Part shown: in pieces, positions 57,910-64,000 of the stretch
Position numbering within the stretch: position 1 is the stretch's first letter
Layout: each line of letters begins with the position of its first letter
DNA from: Lederbergia lenta NBRC 16444
Lineage (GTDB): Bacteria > Bacillota > Bacilli > Bacillales > Bacillaceae_C
DNA length: 64,000 nucleotides
NCBI RefSeq assembly: GCF_001591545.1
Contig: NZ_BCVC01000002.1
Span: forward strand, 124,001 to 188,000
Direction: 5' to 3'
Translations under genes and position numbers: made by a program
The notes under the pieces: model-generated
The model's database searches: none
Seen by the model: only the letters and a program-made list of their open reading frames with translations
Told to the model about the DNA's origin: nothing

Positions 57910-59407
57910 AGTACTTCTTGTAGATGACGAACCAATCATAACACAAGGGTTGCAAGCTTTATTAAATTGGGAAGATTACGGTTTTGAAGTCGTTTATATT
58001 GCACAAGACGGGGAGGAAGCCCTCGCGTATATGAAGGAAAACACGATTCATTTACTTGTTACTGATATTATGATGCCGAAAATGACCGGCCTTCAGTTGA
58101 TTGAAGAATCGCAAAAAATACAGTCACATATTAAATATATTATATTGTCGGGCTATCAAGAATTTGACTATGTAAAGCAAGGAATGCGACTTGGCATTGA
58201 AAATTATTTGTTGAAGCCTGTAGATGAAGAGGAATTAATCAAGACAGTTCAAGCAGTTAGTCAAAAATTATATACCTCTTTAAATAGAGCTCATGATCCG
58301 GAATTTACAACATTAAAAGATAATACACTGTGGCGGTTGCTAAATGGAGAAATTGAAAAAAGTGATTGGCAAGAAAGATTATCCTTGTATGAAATGAGTT
58401 TTATTCAATCATTTTACAATGTGTCCATTCTTCATTTTACGAATGATAGAGATATGAAAAAAAGTAAACAATTAAGAAGATATATTGAGGAAAACTATTC
58501 GGCTACTTGTCTTTATAATCCGGATCAAGAATTGATCATTATTTTTGAAGCTGAAAGAGAAGATATATTGGTAGAGTATAACAAAAAGCTTACATGGTAT
58601 CTTGAAAAAGCATATGCGGAAATAGGGAACTTTTTTCTATCGATGGGTAAAGCAGTAACATCGATAGAGGACCTGGAAGATAGTTATATTTTAGCGAGAG
58701 AATTATCATTATATCAAATTTGTTTGGAAGCTAATATGTTGATTTCGGATAAAATAAACATTGATAAGCAACAGTTATTAAGAGTTCAACAAGAGTATAA
58801 AGTGGAAGTGGCAAAGAGAGTGTTGAAATCAGAGGAAGAAATAGCAAAGGGAATCAAACAGTTTTTTGGGGCATTACATGTGGGGGAGTCTTATGTATCA
58901 CATATTGTTGTGAGAAAATATACGATTGATTTAATTTCATATATCCATCATTCGGTGCAAATAGATAAATATTATAATCATACATCAGCAATTGAAAAGC
59001 TCGTGTATGCCTCCAATATAGAGCAAATACAAGAGGTGCTACAGGACTATTGTGATGAGTTGATTCATACAATTGACAATCAAAATGATACGCGTAGCCC
59101 GATTGTGCAAAATGTACTCGAGTATATGCATGCGAACTATAATCAAGAACTTTCTTTAAAAACATTAAGTCAACGTTTCCATGTCAATCCAATTTACCTT
59201 GGTCAATTATTTCAAAAAGAACTTGGGGTTGTATTTTCAGAATATATTAATCACTATAGATTAGAAAAAGCGAAAGAATTATTGAAAAGCACCCATTTGC
59301 GTGCAGGAGAAATTGGTAAGCAAGTAGGTTATTCTGATACGACTTATTTTTATAAGCAATTCAAAAAAAATGTAGGAGCAACACCTACTGAATGGAGAAA
59401 TATTTAA
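57902..59407 (+). CDS. Response regulator, YesN-like, CheY-AraC
   Basis: A 501-aa regulator with a receiver domain (residues 1-120; LLVDDE, D55 in TDIMMPKMTG, LLKPVDEEE), a middle segment, and an AraC/XylS DNA-binding domain (about 400-500: FHVNPIYLGQLFQKELG, GYSDTTYFYKQFKKNVG). It overlaps the kinase gene by 8 bp. It likely activates the 52417-55878 importer and perhaps the mannosidase and GH1 genes. Confidence 0.94.
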   Translation: MYKVLLVDDEPIITQGLQALLNWEDYGFEVVYIAQDGEEALAYMKENTIHLLVTDIMMPKMTGLQLIEESQKIQSHIKYIILSGYQEFDYVKQGMRLGIENYLLKPVDEEELIKTVQAVSQKLYTSLNRAHDPEFTTLKDNTLWRLLNGEIEKSDWQERLSLYEMSFIQSFYNVSILHFTNDRDMKKSKQLRRYIEENYSATCLYNPDQELIIIFEAEREDILVEYNKKLTWYLEKAYAEIGNFFLSMGKAVTSIEDLEDSYILARELSLYQICLEANMLISDKINIDKQQLLRVQQEYKVEVAKRVLKSEEEIAKGIKQFFGALHVGESYVSHIVVRKYTIDLISYIHHSVQIDKYYNHTSAIEKLVYASNIEQIQEVLQDYCDELIHTIDNQNDTRSPIVQNVLEYMHANYNQELSLKTLSQRFHVNPIYLGQLFQKELGVVFSEYINHYRLEKAKELLKSTHLRAGEIGKQVGYSDTTYFYKQFKKNVGATPTEWRNI

Positions 59408-59454
59408 ACTTAAATTGGAGGAAACTGAAAAGATTGTTTTAATATAGGGTACTT

Positions 59455-59581
59455 TTGATTTCCGCTCCAGGCGGGCGCTTTCCGCGGAGCGAGTGGTGAG
59501 ACGCTTCAGTCGCTACGCTTCTTGCAGGGTCTCACCTGTCTCGCGGACCCCGCAGGAGTCGCCGCCCTCCGCTCCAATCAA
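59455..59581. repeat. Bacillaceae GC-rich intergenic repeat, full-length copy
   Basis: A 127-bp element with about 63% G+C, bounded by TTGATT and AATCAA, with TTCCGCTCC just inside the left end and CCGCTCC inside the right. Internal hairpins (GCGGAGCG, GGTGAGAC/GTCTCACC) are visible. I recognise it as a repeat commonly seen between genes in Bacillaceae genomes, here reversed relative to the copies at 17908 and 50849. The remaining gap 59582-60136 holds only the promoter/cre signal at 60007. Confidence 0.75.
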
Positions 59582-60006
59582 CTAGGTTTTCTTTTTCTTA
59601 CATAGTTTTGTTCTTTTCATGCAAACGCAGCAAGATGCTTTATATCTCCTCGGAAATCTTCATGCTAAATTAACCTAACGAATATAGGGGCTTTGTACTG
59701 TAATTGAATCAACTTGCGATGTATTGATATTGCGACGATTCTTAATCAATTGAGATATCATATTGAATAAGTTGAATAGTCATTTTAGTCTTTATTTTAT
59801 TGCCTAATTTAGGTATTGTATTATACCCTTTTTATTTTCATCTCTGCTAAACTTGACAGATTGGTACGAAAATCAACATTTTTAACAAATCCTTACATTA
59901 AGTGTATTTTTCAATGTCAGCGTATCTTAGCATGGGAGATTTTCTCTATTTAGTTTTACCAGTAAATCTTAGAATTGTTTACTTTAATGACCAGGACCTT
60001 CTTATA

Positions 60007-60032
60007 TATAATAGTAATTGTAAGGGTTTTCT
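60007..60032 (+). promoter_or_regulatory. Possible -10 box and cre-like site of the GH1-kinase operon
   Basis: TATAAT (60007-60012) is followed by TGTAAGGGTTTTCT (60019-60032), which fits the cre consensus except for G in place of the central C. No good -35 is visible. It lies 105 bp before the GH1 start. Confidence 0.35.
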
Positions 60033-60136
60033 AAAACGATGAATATATTAAAAAATTGGGAAGGCGGTAGGAGTTATTGCAACAAGCAAATTAACTTCCA
60101 TCGCCTTTTATTATTTAAGTGAAAGGATTGATCAAT

Positions 60137-61552
60137 ATGGAAAATAAATTTTATCCATTTCCGACAGATTTTTGGTGGGGGTCTGCTTCATCTGCAACAC
60201 AAATGGAGGGAGCATCAACACAAGGTGGAAAAGGCGAGAATATTTGGGATTACTGGTTTCAAGAAGAACCTAATCGTTTTTTTAATGGTGTAGGACCAGG
60301 GAATACCTCTAATTTTTACGAGCAATACAAAGAAGATATATCCTTAATGAAAGAGCTCGGTCATAATAGCTTTCGACTTTCCATTTCTTGGTCAAGGTTA
60401 ATCCCGACTGGTGATGGTGAGGTTAATGAGGAAGCGGTTACCTTTTATAAAAATGTACTTAATGAAATGATAAGCCAAGATGTTGAACCATTTGTAAATC
60501 TTTATCACTTCGATATGCCGATGGCGATGCAAAGAATAGGAGGATGGGAAAGTCGAGAGGTAGTCCAGGCTTACGTACGATATGCTTCTATTTGCTTTGA
60601 GTTATTCGGTGATTTAGCGAGTAAGTGGTTTACACATAATGAACCAGTTGTTCCTGTTGAACAACAATACTTATACGGTAACCATTATCCAGCTGAATGT
60701 GATTTTAAGAAAGCGGTACAAGCAGGTTTTCATTCCGTTTTAGCTGGAGCAAAAGCTGTAAAAGTATTTAAGGAAAAAGGATATAAAGGTGAAATCGGCG
60801 TTATTTTAAATTTAACACCATCCTATCCGCGCAGTAACCATCCTGAAGATCTGAAAGCGGGAAATATGGCTGATTTATTCTTTAACCGCTCTTTCCTTGA
60901 TCCATTTGTTAAAGGAGAGTTTCCTTCAGAATTGGTTGATGTGTTGAAGACAGAAGGTTTTATGCCTGAAATCCAAGAAGGTGATCTTGATATCATCGCA
61001 AATAATACAGTTGACCTATTGGGGGTAAATTATTATCAACCAAGACGTGTAAAGGCGAAGGAAAATATGCCAAATCCAAATGCACCATTTTTGCCAGAAC
61101 GTTATTTTGATCATTATGAAATGCCTGGAAGAAAAATGAATCCATATCGTGGCTGGGAAATATACGAAAAAGGTATTTATGATATTTTAGTTAATGTGAA
61201 GGAAAATTACGGAAACATCCCTTGTTTCATTTCCGAAAATGGCATGGGTGTGGAAAACGAAGATAGATTCCTTAATAGCGAGGGACAGGTCCAAGATGAT
61301 TACCGTATTGAGTTTTATAAAAACCACTTGAAATGGATGCATAAAGCAATAGAGGAAGGTGCCAACTTAAAAGGGTATCATGTGTGGACATTTATTGATA
61401 ATTGGTCATGGCTAAACGCATACAAAAACCGATATGGTTTAATTTCTCTTGATCTGGATAATGGGTTCAAACGGACAATTAAAAAGAGTGGAGAATGGTA
61501 TAAAGAGTTGTCCATACAGAATGGTTTTTATGATGGAGAATCAGTGAAATGA
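60137..61552 (+). CDS. GH1 glycosidase, probable 6-phospho-beta-glucosidase type
   Basis: Retaining TIM-barrel beta-glycosidase of 471 aa. The acid/base is E169 in THNEP and the nucleophile E367 in FISENGMG. In the aglycone/glycone loop DNWSWLNAYKNRYG, S424 stands where ordinary beta-glucosidases have Glu, as in 6-phospho-glycosidases; Y433 is also kept, but the phosphate-binding Lys expected one residue later is N431, with K430 beside it. The start is ATG 60137 (AAAGGA about 10 bases upstream), not GTG 60119. It overlaps the BglK-like kinase gene by 4 bp. No PTS genes are present, so phosphorylation would come from that kinase. Confidence 0.9.
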   Translation: MENKFYPFPTDFWWGSASSATQMEGASTQGGKGENIWDYWFQEEPNRFFNGVGPGNTSNFYEQYKEDISLMKELGHNSFRLSISWSRLIPTGDGEVNEEAVTFYKNVLNEMISQDVEPFVNLYHFDMPMAMQRIGGWESREVVQAYVRYASICFELFGDLASKWFTHNEPVVPVEQQYLYGNHYPAECDFKKAVQAGFHSVLAGAKAVKVFKEKGYKGEIGVILNLTPSYPRSNHPEDLKAGNMADLFFNRSFLDPFVKGEFPSELVDVLKTEGFMPEIQEGDLDIIANNTVDLLGVNYYQPRRVKAKENMPNPNAPFLPERYFDHYEMPGRKMNPYRGWEIYEKGIYDILVNVKENYGNIPCFISENGMGVENEDRFLNSEGQVQDDYRIEFYKNHLKWMHKAIEEGANLKGYHVWTFIDNWSWLNAYKNRYGLISLDLDNGFKRTIKKSGEWYKELSIQNGFYDGESVK

Positions 61553-62439
61553 AGCTTTACTCTGTAATGGATATTGGTGGGACATATGTTAAATCCGCCG
61601 TAATGAATGAAAGAGGAGAAGTCGTATCAGAGGAAAGAATTCCGACTCCTGAACAAGGAGAAGGAGAGATTTTTAAACTGATTCGCAGTATCGTTCATAG
61701 GGATATCAACGTGTATCCAGCTATTTCTGGGCTTGCTCTGAGTGTCCCAGCAGCAGTGAATGTGGATAATGGTTATGTTTCTTATGCAGGTTCAGTAACA
61801 GATTTAATCGGTAGTCAGATAAAAGAAGAACTTGCGGACTTAAAGATACCAATTGAAGTAGAAAACGATGCAAATTGTGCTGCATTGGCGGAAAAGTGGA
61901 AAGGTAATGCCAAAGATGCGGAATCATTTCTTTGTGTAACGGTTGGGACAGGAATAGGTGGTGCCATTTACTTAAATAATGGCATTTTGCATGGGCAAGA
62001 AGGAATGGCTGGGGAATTTGGATTGATGCTTTTAAACCATTCAGGAGAAATGGATGATTTATTCGCGAAGTGGTCATTTAGTCGTGTTGCTTCAACATGG
62101 AACATGATTGACCATTTGAACAAAGAGTTCAATATAAGCCGAACAGGTGAAGAATGGTTTCAACTCTATGATAATGGCGATAAAGAAGTGGCTATTATCG
62201 TAGAAAGATTCTATTATCGGATGTCGCTTGGAATTATTAATTTAATGCATATATTTGCTCCGGAAAAAATAATGGTCGGCGGCGGTCTTAGCGAGCGAGG
62301 AGATTTAATTGATTTTATTCGCCAACAAGTTGCCAAGGTCCCTACGCCAATCGCCCGAAAAATAAAAATTGAGGCATGCAGGCAAGGTAATCAAGCAGGA
62401 TTGATCGGTGCCTTGTATCACTTTTTACAAAAGCACTAG
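61549..62439 (+). CDS. bglK: ROK sugar kinase, beta-glucoside kinase (BglK)-like
   Basis: A 296-aa ROK kinase. Phosphate motif MDIGGTYVKSAV, catalytic segment ENDANCAALAEKW, the VGTGIGGAI loop and MAGEFG are clear. It lacks the CxCGxxGC zinc site of most ROK proteins, having NHSGEMDDLFAKW instead, and ends NQAGLIGALYHFLQ. These features match Klebsiella/Listeria BglK as remembered, an ATP-dependent kinase acting at C6 of beta-disaccharides such as cellobiose. The start overlaps the GH1 stop (ATGA), so kinase and hydrolase are made together. The substrate here could instead be another beta-linked disaccharide. Confidence 0.82.
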   Translation: MKLYSVMDIGGTYVKSAVMNERGEVVSEERIPTPEQGEGEIFKLIRSIVHRDINVYPAISGLALSVPAAVNVDNGYVSYAGSVTDLIGSQIKEELADLKIPIEVENDANCAALAEKWKGNAKDAESFLCVTVGTGIGGAIYLNNGILHGQEGMAGEFGLMLLNHSGEMDDLFAKWSFSRVASTWNMIDHLNKEFNISRTGEEWFQLYDNGDKEVAIIVERFYYRMSLGIINLMHIFAPEKIMVGGGLSERGDLIDFIRQQVAKVPTPIARKIKIEACRQGNQAGLIGALYHFLQKH

Positions 62440-62578
62440 GATGATGTTAGCTCTGGATCCTCTAATAATTCTGCGCAGTTCATTCGTCGATGCTAAGCGG
62501 TTATATAGCGATGTCATACTTCCATAAACATGATAAACTAAAGATATAATATATTATAGTGGGGTAGGGGTGTTTTTT

Positions 62579-63457
62579 ATGTTAGGAGCAATTGAAGCAG
62601 GTGGAACAAAATTCGTGTGTGCAGTTGGTACAGTAGAAGGAGAATTAATTGAACGAATTCAAGTGGATACGGAGATGCCAGAACAAACAATGCCGAAAGT
62701 GATTGCTTTCTTTCAAAAGCATCCAATTGAAGCGCTGGGTATTGGATCATTCGGTCCAATTGATATAGAAAAAGCGAGTAATACATATGGGAATATTACA
62801 TCCACACCTAAGCCAGGTTGGGGAAATTATCCTTTTGTTGAAACAATGAAAGAGGCCTTAGATGTACCGATTGAATTTAATACAGATGTTAATGCCGCTG
62901 CTTTAGGAGAGTTAATGCATGGTGCAGCCAAAGGACTAGATAGTTGTTTATATATCACTGTTGGAACAGGAATCGGTGCTGGTGCTGTCGTTCAAGGTAA
63001 TTTATTGCAGGGGCTTTCCCACCCAGAAATGGGACATGTACTCGTACGTAGACATCCAGAAGATACGTATAAAGGACGCTGTCCATATCATGGTGATTGT
63101 GTAGAAGGTATGGCTGCTGGGCCTGCGATTGAGGAACGTTGGGGTAAAAAAGGTTTACAACTTGCTGATCGTCATGAAGTATGGGAATTGGAAGCTTATT
63201 ACTTAGCACAAGCGCTCATGCAGTATATTTTAATCGTATCGCCGAAAAAAATCATCATGGGCGGTGGCGTCATGAAACAGGCGCAAATTTTCTCACTCGT
63301 TCACAAACAATTACAGGAATTGCTAAATGGATATGTGGCAATGCCGCAAATTTCTGAGCGAATCAACGAATATATTGTACCACCAGCACTTGGTGATGAT
63401 GCTGGAATTACGGGTGCGCTTATGTTAGCAAAGCAAGCACTTGAATCAAAAGCATAA
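62579..63457 (+). CDS. ROK fructokinase/mannokinase (GmuE/ScrK-like)
   Basis: A 292-aa ATP-dependent hexokinase of the fructokinase branch of ROK (B. subtilis GmuE/YdhR type). It has GAIEAGGTKFVCAVG, the GIGSFGPID box, TDVNAAALGE, VGTGIGAGAV and the zinc site HP(9)C-P-Y-H-G-D-C. It is full length. The start is ATG 62579, 8 bases after GGGG; the GTG at 62570 overlaps that site. Enzymes of this type phosphorylate fructose and mannose, so this protein could make mannose-6-phosphate for ManA. It lies 139 bp after the BglK-like gene with a TATAAT at 62545, probably its own promoter. Confidence 0.88.
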   Translation: MLGAIEAGGTKFVCAVGTVEGELIERIQVDTEMPEQTMPKVIAFFQKHPIEALGIGSFGPIDIEKASNTYGNITSTPKPGWGNYPFVETMKEALDVPIEFNTDVNAAALGELMHGAAKGLDSCLYITVGTGIGAGAVVQGNLLQGLSHPEMGHVLVRRHPEDTYKGRCPYHGDCVEGMAAGPAIEERWGKKGLQLADRHEVWELEAYYLAQALMQYILIVSPKKIIMGGGVMKQAQIFSLVHKQLQELLNGYVAMPQISERINEYIVPPALGDDAGITGALMLAKQALESKA

Positions 63458-63576
63458 AAACGGGTGTCAGGTACTGCCAGATGTTAAAATTAGCTCATTT
63501 TATATTCTTTCACATAGTAGGGCTGATTTCTATTTTAGGTACAATCTAGTCGCAGTTCCATAACCGAATAAATTAG

Positions 63577-63627
63577 AAGGTACTGTCCAAAGTGAACTAA
63601 TATACATTTTTGGACAGTACCTTTTCT
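63577..63627. terminator. Bidirectional intrinsic terminator
   Basis: AAGGTACTGTCCAAA (63577-63591) and TTTGGACAGTACCTT (63609-63623) pair perfectly over 15 bp, followed by TTCTTA on the plus side and CTAATTT on the minus side. It separates the convergent kinase and yvyE genes. Confidence 0.85.
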
Positions 63628-64000
63628 TACACATCGGTTTCTAAATATACATTTTCTCCACTTTCAATAATTCCTTGTCCATTTGTCAAATCAGTCATCC
63701 AGTCGCTAAAGTTTTCTACCTGTGCTTCTTCTACATAGGTTTCAATGTCGACTAGATCAGAGTAATGAATTTCTTTTAGTTGATAAACAGAAGAACGAAG
63801 CTCATTTTCCAATTTACCAAGCCAGGAATAATCTACTTTGACATGCATTATAACCATTAATTTACGCTCCACAATACCAACAGTGTTAAGTGCTTCTGAT
63901 ACTGACTTGCCATAGGCACGGATCAATCCTCCTGCTCCAAGCTTGATGCCGCCAAAATATCTAGTCACTACTGTAACTGTATCTTTCAGATCGCGTTTTT
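63627..64000 (-). CDS. yvyE: YvyE/YigZ (IMPACT family) protein, partial
   Basis: C-terminal part of a UPF0029/IMPACT-family protein. The frame stays open to the right window edge and reads KRDLKDTVTVV before TRYFGGIKLGAGGLIRAYG, the family signature at the end of the IMPACT domain. The following roughly 100 residues are the C-terminal ferredoxin-like domain (DUF1949). About 85-90 N-terminal residues lie outside the window. The stop codon lies at the base of a bidirectional terminator. The bacterial function is not settled; homologues are linked to translation or stress. Confidence 0.93.
   Translation of the reverse strand, partial: KRDLKDTVTVVTRYFGGIKLGAGGLIRAYGKSVSEALNTVGIVERKLMVIMHVKVDYSWLGKLENELRSSVYQLKEIHYSDLVDIETYVEEAQVENFSDWMTDLTNGQGIIESGENVYLETDV

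Noticed and set aside
63457-63576. A small gene between the ROK kinase and the terminator
   Set aside because: No start with a ribosome site and no frame longer than a few codons is visible.

Overview
The window is low-GC DNA (roughly 36-38% G+C by eye) with AGGAGG-type ribosome sites, several TTG and GTG starts, VanZ, YfkJ, YvyE, YqgT/ENP1 and SLAP-domain relatives, YesM/YesN two-component pairs and CcpA-type cre sites. This points to a member of the Bacillaceae. I cannot name the species. No rRNA, tRNA, CRISPR array, prophage or intact insertion sequence is visible.

Layout. 1-4985: end of a sugar ABC importer (two permeases) with its YesM-like kinase and YesN-like regulator. 5191-9089: MFS transporter, low-molecular-weight tyrosine phosphatase and SLAP protein (minus strand), VanZ protein, mannose-6-phosphate isomerase. 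9651-12079 (minus): LysM-M14 peptidoglycan peptidase and a ROK repressor divergent from galK-galE-galT (12205-16095). 16229-17410 (minus): XylR. 18249-28038: second YesN/YesM pair, ABC importer without ATPase, and GH2 beta-galactosidase. 28226-31170: xylA-xylB. 31276-37902: GntR/LacI-type repressor, third ABC importer and two Gfo/Idh/MocA dehydrogenases. 38268-50599: secreted GH85 endo-beta-N-acetylglucosaminidase, GH38 and GH125 alpha-mannosidases, a YesL protein, a second larger GH38 and a metallophosphoesterase. 50989-59407: MFS transporter, fourth ABC importer (LplB/YtcP/lipoprotein type) and third YesM/YesN pair. 60137-63457: GH1 glycosidase overlapping a BglK-like sugar kinase, then a fructo/mannokinase. 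63627-64000 (minus): partial yvyE.

How it works together (inference). The right half reads as an N-glycan or mannan utilisation island. The exported GH85 enzyme would release high-mannose glycans from glycoproteins, an ABC importer would take them up, the cytosolic GH38 and GH125 enzymes would strip alpha-mannose, and a ROK kinase plus ManA would feed mannose into fructose-6-phosphate. The left and middle parts cover beta-galactosides (GH2 plus the Leloir genes) and xylose. None of the four ABC importers has an ATPase gene here, so they probably share an MsmX-like ATPase encoded elsewhere. Three importers sit beside YesMN pairs, and the other sits beside a GntR/LacI repressor whose operators can be read from the sequence.

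Non-coding structure is rich. There are strong intrinsic terminators between most units, hairpins between binding-protein and permease genes, three copies of a Bacillaceae GC-rich repeat in different states of decay, and four intergenic arrays of degenerate repeats with a strict 20-21 bp period (two helical turns). Some start codons were moved from the longest open frame to the one supported by a ribosome-binding site; each case is noted.
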